Assembly: GCF_030864355.1 (NCBI RefSeq)
Contig: NC_083395.1
Span: forward strand, 2,914,001-2,978,000
Length of the DNA stretch: 64,000 nt
Reading direction: 5' to 3'
Origin: Cutaneotrichosporon cavernicola
Taxonomy: Eukaryota; Basidiomycota; Tremellomycetes; Trichosporonales; Trichosporonaceae
Below are positions 36,601-48,251 of the stretch, in pieces (the first letter of the stretch is position 1; each line of letters begins with the position of its first letter). The notes beneath the pieces were generated by a model, which made no database searches, was not told the origin of the DNA, and saw nothing but the letters and a program-made list of their open reading frames with translations. The position numbers and the translations under genes were made by a program.

Positions 36601-37332
36601 CCCGGATGTTCCTGCCCTCAGTGTCGCCCAGTCGGTGCTTAACGCCATGGAGTCGTATCTCTGGAAGTCGATCCGTGGCGCAGGTCTCGCGTACGGTGCC
36701 CACGTAACGATCGACCAGGAGTCGGGCTTCGTTGGCTTCCGCGTGTACCGTTCGCCGAACGCGATGACGGCGTTCAAGGAGGCCGGCAGGATCATGCGCA
36801 CGATCGCGGACGGGACAGTGAGCCTATGGCTCTAAAGGGTTTGCTGACAGCAGATGGAGCTGGATGAGAACGTCATTGACGCGGCCAAGGCGAGCATGGT
36901 CTTCGCGTACGCCCAGAAGTCAGAGACGGTTGGCGCGGCTGTGAGTCGAGCACCTGGTAACCGAAGCTCTAAAGCTGACACCAGGCCACGACCGCATACG
37001 TTGACGAGGTGCTCAAGGGCATTGGCAAGGACTGGAGCCAGCGCATGCTCGCTGAGATCCCTCAGGTCACGAGGGAGGACATCCGCGCAGCGATCGGAAA
37101 GTACTACGTCCCGCTCTTCGACCCTGCGACGTCCATCGGTGCCGTGACCGTCAACGTCGGCAAGGCGGACGAGGTCGAGTCCGGCTTCAAGGAGCTCGGA
37201 TTCGAGACTGAACGTCACGAGCTACCGAAGCTCGGTGCTGACGACTCGGACATGAATGGATCGGAGGGGAGCGAATCTGGCAGCGAGTCCGGGAGTGAGG
37301 GCGAGCCGATGGAGGACGTGCGCAGCCCTTAG
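33669..37332 (+). CDS. M16C-family zinc metallopeptidase (YOL098C-like)
   Basis: Eight exons (33669-34093, 34129-35189, 35225-35556, 35595-35902, 35938-36487, 36521-36817, 36854-36940, 36985-37332) in phase give 1,135 residues. The inverted zinc motif HTLEH (138-142) is built across the first intron and is followed by LIFLGSQRYPYKGVLDNLA, the signature of the YOL098C/C05D11.1 group. Members are large pitrilysin-like clamshell peptidases, mostly uncharacterised. The first 69 residues are rich in Arg, Ser, Thr and almost free of acid residues, like a mitochondrial presequence. A second in-frame ATG at 33876, with A at -3, would give a 1,066-residue form without it. The C-terminus is acidic with Gly-Ser-Glu repeats. 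One acceptor (36850 or 36853) is ambiguous. Confidence 0.85.
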
Positions 37333-37637
37333 ACGTGCTGGGATTTATACACTTGGTGACATTATATCATGGCATACGGTATCGGGCATGACACAGCACG
37401 CAACGTCAGCTCAACTCGACGACCCTTGTCGAATACTTATACTTTCAAATAGCCATTAGCGTCAAAAATATTAGGACCGTGTAATAATACCCTTGTCCTA
37501 ATTAGGGTCGCGTGGGGCGACGTAGGTGGAGGCCACGTGACCGGATTCGGAGTCCGAAGTTGACCGCTGTCCAAGAGTTCGCAGACGACATCTGATCTCG
37601 ATCTCGGTCTCAACCTCCCACTTTTTACTCTACAACC
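37333..37637. other. Intergenic, M16 peptidase / MSS51
   Basis: These are 305 bp between tandem genes, AT-rich at 37420-37500. They hold the peptidase 3' end and the MSS51 promoter. A CACGTGACC at about 37532 contains an E-box. No gene is seen. Confidence 0.4.
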
Positions 37638-39338
37638 ATGCGCCCGGCCTCTAGCCGAGTCCTGCTGCGCACCGCGCGCCGACCGCTTTCCGTCCCTCTT
37701 CTCCGTGCGCCCGTTGCAGCCCCTCCCTCTCCGGCACCATTGCTGGCGGCTCTGCAGACGCGTTCTTTCTTCGGTCTGTTCGGCAAGAAGAAGAAGACCT
37801 CCGGACAATTCGAATTCGTACCCGAGCCGACCGTAATCTTGGAGCAGGACGACCTGTTCCACCCGCTCTCCAAGTCGCCGTTCAAGGAACTGCGGGAAAA
37901 GGGCGAGCGCATCAGCACCTATGCCATCTGTCCCGTGAGCTACGAAAAGCACCACGAGACAAAGGCGGTCAAATACGAGTGCCCGGACTGCGGATTCCCG
38001 ACGCACGCGAGCCGCGAGCGCTGGGAGGAGGGCCACGAGGAGCACGCCGAGTCGTGTCCTCGTCTCCGCGAGGTCAACGAGGACGAGCACGACCTGCGTT
38101 CGGGTCGGCGTGTCGTTGAGTACGAGAATATGCCTAGTGAGTGTTTAGGGGCCGCGGTGGAGCTAGCGCGAGAGGTGAGGTTGTGCGTGTAGCCGCCTCT
38201 GCTGGAGCTATGCTGTCTCGGGTGATAGTTTGCGGGTTCCGGACCCGCGAATGCCGTCGACGTCGAACTGATCCCAGGCATCCAGCCTTACGAGCAGGCA
38301 GTCAACCTGCAGACGTGGGACACGTTCTTCTTCACGCGCGGCTTCGTGTCGATCAACTCTCAGCGCGCGATGCGCCACGTCTCCAAGCTCCTTACATACC
38401 CGATTACGGTCATGTCGGTGCTGCACCAGAACGGACCCTTCACTGCTGGCAACGGGCGTATCACGTCTGAGGGCCGACGGTCCATGGCTGCCATCCACTC
38501 GATCCTGCACCCGCCTCCCGGTACGTCGACCGAGGACATTGACATCCGACCGATGGCGCCGTTCCGTGTTTTCCTGCTCGGCGCTCGTGGCGAGTCGACC
38601 CTCCCCGCCGATATCTGGCTGCAGCTCTCCAACGTGTTCCCCCGCACCCCGTTCAACATCTACTTTATTGGTCCGGAGGCTGGCATCCCGCTCGTCAAGG
38701 GCTCGCAGCGCCAGCACCTCAAGATGTCCGAGGATGGGTCCAAGTATGGTGTGCCGAGCTGCACGGTCAACGTGACGCCTCAGCTGCGCCTCATCTCCCT
38801 CAAGGCACCCTACGAGGCCGTGCACAACCAGCTTGGCCCCTTCGATCCGTACCAGGACGTGTTCTTTGCCTTCTCGCCCGGACTCGGCTTCCCCGACCAG
38901 AGCCTGCTCGACCCCAACAACCCGACGCCTGATGTCAAGGACGGCGAGCAGCCGCTCGTCCAGGCTCAGACGAGCTGGAAGTCGACGCTCCAGAGCATCC
39001 TCGAGACCAAGTGCGGCCTTTTCTTCACGGCCTTCTCGCCGACCGACCTCGCCCGCGACGTCTCGGCCATCTTTGGTACCCAGCCGCCCACCTCGGCACC
39101 GGGCCAGCCGTCAGAGTACCCCTCCAACGTGCAGCTGCCGACCAAGCCGATCCCGCCTATCGAGGGCGTGAGCGACGAGTTTGAGCTCATCCTCACCCCG
39201 GGCACTAACCCGTTCGCTTCGCGCAAGTGGGAGATTGCCGACTGGGACACGCGCGTCGCCGTCAAGACCAACTGGGGCATCTGGGGCATCCGCGGCAAGA
39301 AGTACGAGGTCGTCGACGCCGAGGACGAGAGGGCGTAG
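37638..39338 (+). CDS. MSS51: Mss51, mitochondrial COX1 translation activator
   Basis: Two exons (37638-38136, 38278-39338) give 519 residues. The first 45 residues are Arg/Ala/Pro-rich without acid residues, a clear mitochondrial presequence. A zinc-binding module has Cys98, ECPDCG (Cys115, Cys118), PTH123, His133, His136 and Cys140, followed by the family signature LREVNEDEHDLRSGR. The Mss51 C-terminal domain follows (AVNLQTWDTFFFTRGF, RHVSKLLTYPITVMSVLH, RPMAPFRVFLLGARGES). In yeast Mss51 activates COX1 mRNA translation and binds new Cox1, coupling synthesis to cytochrome oxidase assembly. The 141-bp intron is unusually long here; an alternative internal pair (donor at about 38177, acceptor at 38228) also keeps the frame. 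The first option joins ENMP to SIQPYEQAV, as expected from family spacing. Confidence 0.88.
38229..38251 (+). other. Hairpin inside the MSS51 intron
   Basis: GCGGG (38232-38236) pairs perfectly with CCCGC (38244-38248) around the loop TTCCGGA, and three flanking T residues can extend the stem through T-G and T-A pairs. It lies between two candidate acceptors, so it could influence splice-site choice. That role is inference. Confidence 0.5.
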
Positions 39339-39769
39339 AGCGGTAGAGCCTACTGCCATCTCGCTACACCCATCGCAACGTATTGTAGACTTGCATGCAT
39401 ACCACTCTGCATTGGACTGGAGGGTGCTCTCCTGGATCCCAACTCAAGGTGGTGTCGTCAGGTCGTTTGCACCCAGGTACGCCGCCGAGCTCTCAGTCTC
39501 CAACGCTGTCAGTCACCTTGACCGGAGCGCAGTCGAGACGGGCAAGACCTCATGGTGACGTAGATGCAGAGCTCAATTAACGCCCAAGCATCAGCACTGG
39601 CCATTATCTCTGGGCGGATCGGTGCGGAAAGGAGACAGATATCGCCGTATAGTTGTGTACAGGTGGAGTCCCCGCATCGTTGCCCACCATGATACAGTAC
39701 ACGCGGTCCATCCTTGGCTGGCACTGACTTGCTTCCTCCACATCCCTCATCCCATCCTCAGATCCGATC
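39339..39769. other. Intergenic, MSS51 / ankyrin gene
   Basis: About 430 bp between tandem genes. No coding signal, repeat or defensible site was seen. Confidence 0.4.
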
Positions 39770-40378
39770 ATGCCCTCCGCCGACACCGCGCTCCTATGCG
39801 CGGCATCCTCTTCACCCATAGATCTCACCGCCCTCCGCACAGCCCTGGAGGCCGGCGCGGACCCCGATACGCGCGACAAGACTGGCCGTACAGCGCTCCT
39901 CATTGCGTCGCTGGCCGACGACATCCCCGCCGCCAAAGTACTTCTCGAGGCCGGTGCCTCCCCGAACGCGATGGACGAGATGAGGCAGACTCCATGGCTC
40001 GTGACCGGCGTCACGGGGAGCGTAGGGATGCTCGAGGCCATCCTCCCCTACAAGCCTGATATGAATCTCCGGAACCGGTATGGTGGGATCAGCGTGATTC
40101 CCGCTTCGGAGCGCGGACATGTTGATTACGTTAGCCGGGTGGTTCAGACTGGCATTAACGTTAATCATGTCAATCACCTGGGATGGACGGCGTTGCTGGA
40201 GGCCGTCATCCTCGGTGATGGGGGAGAGAGGCATGTTGAGATTCTCAAGATTTTACTCGACGCTGGAGCGGATCCCGGGATTAAGGACAAGGATGGGGTG
40301 AGCGCACTCAAGCACGCCCGAGAACGTGGGTATGCTGAGATGGTGCGCGTGCTCGAGGGCGCGGGTGCCCCTGAATAA
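39770..40378 (+). CDS. Intronless ankyrin-repeat protein, bacterial-like
   Basis: One uninterrupted frame of 202 residues, starting at the first ATG. Four to five ankyrin repeats fill the protein: TALRTALEAGADPDTRDKTG, TALLIASLADDIPAAKVLLE, ISVIPASERGHVDYVSRVVQ, LGWTALLEAVILGDGGERHV, and VSALKHARERGYAEMVRVLE. There is no signal peptide or membrane segment. Ankyrin repeats bind proteins; no partner can be named. Two points stand out: it lacks introns among intron-rich neighbours, and the NHVNHLGWTALLEA / LGDGGERHVEI pattern is like small ankyrin proteins I know from Proteobacteria. Horizontal transfer is therefore possible but unproven. Its stop is 76 bp from the RAD50 stop, convergent. Confidence 0.8.
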   Translation: MPSADTALLCAASSSPIDLTALRTALEAGADPDTRDKTGRTALLIASLADDIPAAKVLLEAGASPNAMDEMRQTPWLVTGVTGSVGMLEAILPYKPDMNLRNRYGGISVIPASERGHVDYVSRVVQTGINVNHVNHLGWTALLEAVILGDGGERHVEILKILLDAGADPGIKDKDGVSALKHARERGYAEMVRVLEGAGAPE

Positions 40379-40454
40379 AGCGACATCCGCGAGTCGTCAC
40401 AATAGACTGTACATGCTCGTTCGGGTATACAAATGCACGGTATCTTGCAATCAT

Positions 40455-43400
40455 CTAAATGCCAATGCGCTGGCGCTCCAGAACACTCTTTTGGTTCATG
40501 TCGCGCGAGACGCGCCAGTAGTAGTCGAGAACGTCCTGTGCAGCCAGGCGCTGAAGGAAACCCTCGTCGTGGGTGATGACGATAAGCTGGAAGTTGGTCT
40601 GGCGTCGCCTCTCGCGAATGATCTCGGCCAGCGCCTCCGCGAGCGCGTTGATGTTTTCCTGATCGAGGTTGGTAGTCGGCCTGTGGTTAGTAGAGTGATG
40701 GGCAAATGACTCACTCGTCCAGGGCGAGTACACCACATCCCTGGCCGAAGCTCTCGGCTAGCGCGAGGCGGATGATGATGGACGCGAGCACCTTCTGGCC
40801 GGCAGAGCAGCGGCCACGCATGTCGAGCTCGACTTGATTTTTAACCATGACAACACGATAGTTGTACGACTTGCGTGCGCTTGTGCCGTGCTCGTCGTGG
40901 TCCGACATGATGCGCAGCGTGTCAATGTCGGTACCCTGGTACGTCTTGCTCCAGAGGTGGCTGATCGTGTCGTTGATCTCGTCCATCTTGATGGAGTGGT
41001 ACTTGAGAATCGCACTTGGCGTCAGTTCAGGAGAAAAAGATTGATTACTTGTCCAGCGCCTTGGCATATTTCTCGAGGTCGTTGTTCGCGACCTCACTCG
41101 TCTTGGTCTTGATGAGCTGGTCGCGATATAGCTTGTCAATGTTCTTATAATCTGAAGAGAGTGTCTTCTCCAAGCGCTTGCGCTCCTCAGCCATCTGCAT
41201 GACCTGGCCAGAGCACAGTTGCCACTGATGATCAGCATGGTTGTGAAAGGGCAGCTCACTCGGTTCTGGACGTCGGTCTCCTCTTCCAACTTCTGCTTGT
41301 ACTCTTGGTTGAAGCTCCGCCGATCACGAGCTGCTCCCTCGAGGTCAAGTTCGTCCATCTCCTCTTGCACTTTTTCAATTGAGCGTTCCTCTGCACGGAA
41401 GTCGAGATTGCTCTTAAGGTTGCGACGAGTGACATGCGCACGGGAGACATCCTCCTGAAGCCCACTGACCGTCTTGTCGATGGCCACGCGACGGTCGTTC
41501 GTCGCTTGGATCTCCTGGCGCATGCTTTCCAGATGCGATTCGTTCTCGCGCAGCTTGCGGTCGTTTCCCTCGGTGACGTACGCCTGGCACGAGCGGTGCT
41601 TAGACTCGAGCTCGTACAGGCTTGACTGGTATGTGCCGACCTGCATGCTGGCGCTGTCGTCCTCATCCTGCCGCTCGGTTCGGTAGCGGCCAAGTGCGTC
41701 ACGCTTCTCGCGCCAGGGAGCTGATGCAGCCTGCGTTGCAACGTCGAGTTCCTGGCGTCAGCCTGCTGCCAGCGTCGAAGTATCCTCACCTTGAGCTCTC
41801 CTTGCAGCTTAGTCAGTTGAGTTTGCTGTTCCTTGAGCTGTTGCTCGTCCAACTTGCGGCGCTCCTGCTTGGAGCGGAGGTCTGTGAGTCGCATCGTCTT
41901 GCGGTGCAGGTCATCTCCAATGCTACGGATCGTGTTGAGCTTGAGTTCCTTCTCGTTAAGGGAGAAGTTGATGTCACGCTGGAGGGTTTTACTGGCGTCA
42001 GTCGAACCACTTGCCAGAGAGAACTTACATCTCGCTGGCGATCTGCTCAATCTCGCGCTGCACGTCATCGACGGTCTTGAGCGACCCAGTCGATTGGAGG
42101 TCGCGCTCCAGGCGCTGAACGCTGGCCTTGAGGTCATCAATCTCACCCACGAGACGGGTCATGATGACAGCCGCGCTCTTGATGGCGTGAAGATCGCGCA
42201 CAGCAAGCTTGGTTGCCTGCACCGTCTGGCGGGTCTGGGCTATTAGAGGACGCTGGTCTTCAAGGACATACCTCATCCACCTCTACCTGCACAGTCGCGA
42301 GCTTAGCAGTGTTCGTGTCAATCTGCTGTTCCAGAACAGGGACCTCTGTCCGCTTCAGAGTCTTGGCGCGCTCGACCGATGGCTGGATAGCGCGCAGCTT
42401 GTCCAGTTGGACAGTCCATTCGTGCAAGTCGCTCTGCAGCTCTGACTGGTCCGCAGCGTTCAGCTTCTGCAAGCGGGCTTGAAGCTGCTGTCAGCATTGT
42501 CAGTCTTGCCATGAACGCACGTAAACTTGAATAGAGCCCTGCTCGCCCTCGTGGATGGCACGGTCGCAACCCATACACTTCTTCTTCGACCTGCTGGTGT
42601 CGAGGACCCTCTGGTACCACTTTTTTGCACTTTCACTGTCTGCAAGCTCGCTGGACGAGTCAGCCAAGTTCCAAACCATCACCCACTCCTTCAGGATGCC
42701 AATCTCAGTCTCGCATTCTTTGATTCCGTCGTCCACAGTAGACTGCTCTGCTTCCTGCAGGACATCGGAGACAGAACGCTCGAGCTCTACAGGTCAGCTG
42801 GAAGTCACAGGGTACACGTACTGGTAAGCTCCTCGCTCCTTGCCTTCAGGTTCTGCTTCGCGATGTTGGTGGACGCCTGGAGCTGGGACAAGGTCCGCTC
42901 GTTGGCCGCTGCCGCAGACTCGGCCTCCTGCAGCTCGCGGTCCTTGCGGCTGGACACCGTCAGCGCCATGGCAGGTCAAGGGTTGGCACATACCTAGCGG
43001 CCTGAGTCACCTTCTCCTCCATCGTCTCCGGCGTCAGGTCGGAGTTGATCAGCTCCTTGAAACGAGCCGAGTGGTTCTGAACTCTGCGATGTCAGCTCGA
43101 TGAAACATCAGGTACGTACGAAGCCTCGACCTGGGCTTTCTTGGATTCCAGCTCTGAACGCTTAATGGAAAGTTGAGCACGTGTGTCCGCCTGACGGTTG
43201 AGTGCTGTCAACTCGCCGTTCAGCTTCTCGCGGGCCGCTTCCTTCTGGCCGACTGCTGAGCGGCGCTCACGCAGCTGCTCATCATAGCGGGCTTCCTGGA
43301 CCTCCTGCTCCAAAGTTTCTCGGCGGGTCTCCAACGATGAAACGTCATTCTCGAGTACGCTGATATCGGCGTCGACAGAGCTGAACGAGTCAAAGCTCTG

Positions 43401-45183
43401 TTCCATGTTACGGATGCGGGTTTGAAGCTGACGCTGCAGGTCAGCACATTGGCTTCGATGTCCGTCCTCTCCGAATTCTCACAATCTGGTCCTCCTTGCT
43501 GGACTTCGTCGCGAGAGCAGTCGTCTTCTTGTTGGCGAGGTCGTCGAGCTCAGACTGCAGCTCACGCTCCTTGCGTAGTCCTTCAGTCTAAACATCAGCG
43601 TCGAGCCTTCTTCGGCGGACGCACTTGCAAACGCTTGAGGTCGGCTTCCGCCTTCCGAACCATTTCTTGAAGTCGGTCAACAAAGTCCATGACCTTTGCA
43701 TCTTCCAGCGAGCTGTAGTCATAACCAGGGATGTTACAAGTCTTGGACAGCTCGCGCACTGACGTCTCGCGCTCGCGAACGTTCCGCTCGTACGTCTAGG
43801 ACGTCAGTCACGTGAGGCTGTAGCCACTTGCCTTGCGGTTTGTACGCAGCTCGCCCTGGGTGCTGAGAAGGTTGCGTTCTCGCCGACGAAGCTCATCGAG
43901 GGCCTCGTCCTCCTTGTCGCGCACCTCGATCTGCTGGTCGCGCTTGCCCTCAATGGACTTGAGGTGCGTTTCGAAGTTCTGGAACTTGTGCATGAGCTCC
44001 TCGGTGGTGTCTGATGGTCAGCTGCATGAGGAGCCCCATGCTCACCGTTCAGGACAGTCATACCATCCATCATGCGATCACGGTTAGCCATGAGCATTTC
44101 TTTGCGCGCGATGAGACTATCATGACGCTCAAAGATGTGCTGGAACGCTGTGGATCTTTTATACAACGCCTCGTTGTCCTTCTTCAGGACGTGGAAACGA
44201 GACTTCAGCTCCTCAGCCTCTGTCGTCCTCGAGTTCTCCTTGGCGACCATTCCGTCATGATCTTGGCGCATCTGGGATTATCAGCAGATTCCGGTACAAG
44301 GCTCACACGCTGCGCCCGGTCCTTGTCATTCTTGAGAAACTTGAGGCGTTCCATATCGACCTTGATCTCGGCAGTGCGCTCCTTCCTCAGAGCCTTGATA
44401 TTGTCCACAGCCTTGGTGTACTTTGTCGCCTCGAAGATGTCGTCGAACTTCTTCTTGAGAGCGGCTGGCTCGGCAAGTGGCCAGTTGGAGTCTTCCTGGT
44501 GGCAGAAGATGACGTTCTCCAAGATGGCCTTAGAGACACCGAGTAAGAGTGGGACCTCTTCGTCCAGCTCTGAGCACTTGGTGGAGATGGTGTTACGCTG
44601 TTGTCAGCTTCGAACAAACCCAGGCCAGCTGGGGCTGCTTCTCATGGCACTGTGGTGGCTTATTGGCTGCCACCGCTGTCACACCCTCGTCCCACATTTC
44701 TTCCCTCGTACGAGACACGCAGTCACGTACCTTTCCTGATGCCCCACCGTCATCCTTGGCCAATAATCCCTCAAGCGTCTTCATCGTAAGGGCACCCGTC
44801 TTCTTCGTGGTGACTTGGAGACTGCGAGTGACAGTCATGCGCTCGCGGTTGACGTTCCAGAAGCGCAGGCGGACCTGAGCCTTCACTTCCTTCTCGTTGG
44901 CCATCTGCGTGTCAGATCGCGGTTACTCTGATGGAGCGGACCTTGGGGTCGTGGACGAATGCGCCGCCCTTGGTGTTCGGGGGGAGGTCACCGGTCGTCG
45001 CATACTTAAGACACTCGATGACGGTCTTGGAGTCAGTATCTGCGGCGAGAAACAACCAACCGTCTTGCCACTACCATTGTGCCCAACGATGACAGTGAGG
45101 GGCGAGTAGAACTCGATCACTTGGACATGTTTGTCGTCGAAAGAGCGGATACCGCGTATGGCGAGCTTGTTAAGGGACGCCAT
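40455..45183 (-). CDS. RAD50: Rad50, SMC-like ATPase of the MRN/MRX complex
   Basis: A multi-exon gene from the ATG at 45181-45183 to a stop at 40455. The N-terminus [19 protein letters not shown] leads to Walker A GHNGSGKT, cut by a 35-bp intron directly after the Thr codon and continuing [17 protein letters not shown]. Long coiled-coil arms surround a zinc hook, KCMGCDRAI, near 42570. The C-terminal half-ATPase carries the signature [20 protein letters not shown] and Walker B GVLALDEPTTNLD, followed by the H-loop IVITHDEGF. Rad50 with Mre11 and Nbs1/Xrs2 tethers and processes DNA double-strand breaks and helps at telomeres. Expected length for the family is about 1,300 residues, and the span fits. 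Many introns in the arms were not all phased. It is divergent from the F-box/WD40 gene by 307 bp. Confidence 0.95.
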
Positions 45184-45490
45184 GACGCGCGGCAGAGCTT
45201 GGGACGCTCAAATCCACGGGTAGAGTCTGTTTGAGAGAGAGACAGAGATGACAGAGATGACAGATGAGGAGGAAGGATGAATAGGCGATGGGTACAGTCA
45301 CCGAGTCCGCTGGGCGGGACGCGTCACGGAACCAAATAGACTTGTGATTCCCCGCCTCTACCCCACACTCCTGGCCAGGGATGATGGCACTTGCGTCGAC
45401 TGTCGTCCAAGCACTCTTATCCTCCTCTTCAACACATCTCTCCATGATCGTCAATCTCCCATTCTGACTACCCTCCACCAACCCCGAATA
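45184..45490. promoter_or_regulatory. Divergent promoter RAD50 / F-box-WD40 gene
   Basis: About 300 bp between starts. A short GACAGAGATGACAGAGATGACAG tandem (45240-45265) is the only visible structure. Confidence 0.5.
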
Positions 45491-47583
45491 ATGGTCTCTA
45501 CTCAACCTCCCAACCTGCAGGTCGAGACCGGCGGCCCTGCCGCCCCCGAGCCAACGGCCTCTCACCCTCACACGTCACTTCTCGACCTCCCGGATGAGCT
45601 GTGAGCTACCCCGTCCCGCACCAGCCCATGTGGTCCTGCGGTGTCTCACACGCCGCATGTGCTTTTGTACTGACTCCTGCAGTCTTTTGCGAATCCTGGC
45701 CGAGCTCCCAGCCAAGGCTGGCGAATTGATGACAACCTCACGCGTGTGCAGACGCCTCCATGGCATTGCGCAGGAACAGGTGCTGTGGGCGCACCTGTTC
45801 CACGCGGCTGGCTTTCGATTGGCGCCAGAGTATGCCAGCCGCGCTGTCGCGACCACGACACCACCAGGCACATGGGAGGATGGTGAATATGCCCCTGCAG
45901 CGCCAGAGAGACAATCGCTCCTCAGCCCCGCCAAGTGGCTCGCGTACGTGTACGATTTGCTGTGGCCCGCAGACCTCCCGCAGCCAGGCACATGTGAGGA
46001 CATGGAAGACGGCGTGCTCGTCCACTATCCCACGTTGTTCCGCGCACGTTGCGCCATTGCAGACGAGATGAAAGCGCGAGGGCCGCACCACGTCTACGCC
46101 AACCCGAATGCCGATGTTGGGAGCGACCAAGACGACGACGCACCCCTCGCGCAGGCGGATGACATGCTCATCGCACCAAACCACATTTGGATGCTTACCG
46201 AGCACACCGCCAAGGTTTACTCGGTGCGCGTGCACGGATCGTGGGTCATCTCAGCCAGCCGCGATCGGAGTGTCAAGTTGTGGCACCTGCCAGCCATCCC
46301 TTGTGACGGAACCAAGATCGCGCACGGTCCGTCGCTTGCCGCATCGGCAGAGGGACACGAGGGGAGCGTCCTCGCCCTGGATTTCAAGGTTGCTGACGCC
46401 ACCACTGGCAAGGGATTTATGGTTACGGGCTCGAGCGACATGACGGCAAAAGTGTGGGAGATTGACTGGGGGAGCGGCGAGAACGGCGAGGGGACGAGTG
46501 CTCGTGTTGTGTGTGACCTGCTGGGGGCGGCAGACCGCATTGCAGCCGTCGCGTTCACAGACGAATTCATCATCACAGGGTAAGTGTGCTGTGGCTGATT
46601 ACGGGTTGTAGCTGACGATCAGCTCACACGATCACCAGTTGCGCAGTGAGTCTACCAACAAAGTCACAGCGCGCCTAGCTAACCTTTGTCTACGACCGAG
46701 AAGCAGTGTACACGAACGAGAGTGTGTCCCCATTGCGTACCGTCGAGGTTGGGCCGGTGTGCGGCATTGCGCTCAGCTCTCGAGGACTGCCACGAGCCGC
46801 TGTCGCGACGACCGAGGGTCGTTGGGCAATCATCGACCTGAGCACAGGCGAACGCCTTTTGCGAGGTGGCGAGGGTGAAGACGGTTACGGGTGTATCGTG
46901 TGGGTGGTGAGTTACTTCTCCTTGCCGATCCGTGAGATTTGGGGCGAGTTGCGTTCATCCTAAGGGAGAGGACGGAACTATGCTTGCGCTTGGACATGTG
47001 CCATTGAAGAGTGCGTCCCTGCCCTCGCATCCATTCGGCTTTGTCCGTTACCTGGCGCCCGTCGTTTTGAATGGTTTTCACGGCAAGTGGCCAATTGGTC
47101 AAGCATGCCCTTGATTCTGGCGCCCTTCCCCCTCCAGGATCCAGGACCGTCAACACTCCCAATGCCTGGTGTCGTATCGAGCATCACCCAGCATCTCCCA
47201 GAGGAGGCGTCAACTAAAGTTTCTCCCTATATCACTAACCCCAGGACGACTACATCCTCACAGGTGCCGAGGCGGGCAAGACGATCCTCTACTCGGGATT
47301 GTACGCTCACCGGATGCGGACGTACCGCGGCCCCAAGAAAAGACTTATGCGCGCAGCGTACCTCGATATGGCAAACAATACGATCCTGAGTGCTGGACAC
47401 GATGGGCACATTCACTTTACCGATCTCGACAGCTGGGAGCATTACCGCAGCTACGAGCTCGGCGGGGCGCCCATCTTCGGAATGGATGTCGACGGTCTCA
47501 ACCTCGTCTTTGGGACAGGCGACGGTGCCGTCGGGTTCGTACTGTATGGAAACGGGCTGCCGTACGCTGGCATGTTTGTTTGA
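45491..47583 (+). CDS. F-box / WD40-repeat protein
   Basis: Seven exons (45491-45600, 45683-46579, 46623-46645, 46707-46906, 46965-47010, 47138-47208, 47245-47583) in full phase give 561 residues. An F-box lies at about residues 30-75 (LLDLPDELLLRILAELP, TTSRVCRRLHGIAQEQVLW). WD40 blades follow from about residue 200: TAKVYSVRVHGSWVISASRD with RSVKLWHLP, GFMVTGSSDMTAKVWEI, and further blades to the end (DDYILTGAEAGKTILYSG, NNTILSAGHDGHIHFTDL). Such proteins are usually substrate receptors of SCF ubiquitin ligases: the F-box binds Skp1 and the propeller binds the target. It is not an obvious Cdc4 or Met30 orthologue. A 23-bp exon and a 46-bp exon are unusually small but required by phase. Confidence 0.8.
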
Positions 47584-48251
47584 CCCGCCTGGCAGACTAG
47601 ATATCGTACATACGTATTCGTATACTGTGAAGACGAGCCTGTACCGCTCTCATGTATTCATGTGCAAGCTAGCTGCTCAGGCTGAGACGATGTTGTGTTG
47701 GTCGATCTGGCAGACGCTATCAATGCCACGCCGTGACTTCACTACATCGGCGCGCAATTGGGATAGCGGTGCACATTCAGCCAACTAGAAGCGAGAACTC
47801 AGCCCGCTTCGACCTGTGATCCTTGATGAAATCGCATGAAGAATGGGCCACGGTGTACGTATAGGTTTGCACGTACAGGATTCCTGTAAGATATCGACAA
47901 ACACACGCACACCGACAATCCTGCGACGATCGTACTTGGCCAGAGGGTACAGGAGTAGAGGAGCGTAGGGAGATGGAAGCTGGAGGTTACAGGTGAGAAG
48001 CCAGGCTCACTCGACCCACTTAACCCTACAACAACAAACACATTTTGATGTCAACCAATGTTTGAGGATGGGGCTGGAGTGATAAGTCTAGTACAGTAAA
48101 CAGGTTGTATTAGTCCGATTTTATCCCCGAAAGCGTGTCCGACTTGCGGCAGAGAAAGAAGGATACATAGCTGTTCCTTATTTCCATAGTACCTGCATTA
48201 TATAATTGTCCAAGGTGCTACATGAAGAATGCGTTTGCGTTGGCTGGGAAT
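47584..48251. other. Convergent intergenic region
   Basis: It lies between the stops of the F-box/WD40 gene and the CPL1-like gene. No ORF or repeat of note. Both 3' UTRs are expected here. Confidence 0.4.

Noticed and set aside
38229..38251. T-arm of a tRNA inside the MSS51 intron
   Set aside because: The stem and 7-base loop look similar, but the loop lacks the TTCRA B-box consensus and no acceptor or anticodon arms can be drawn.
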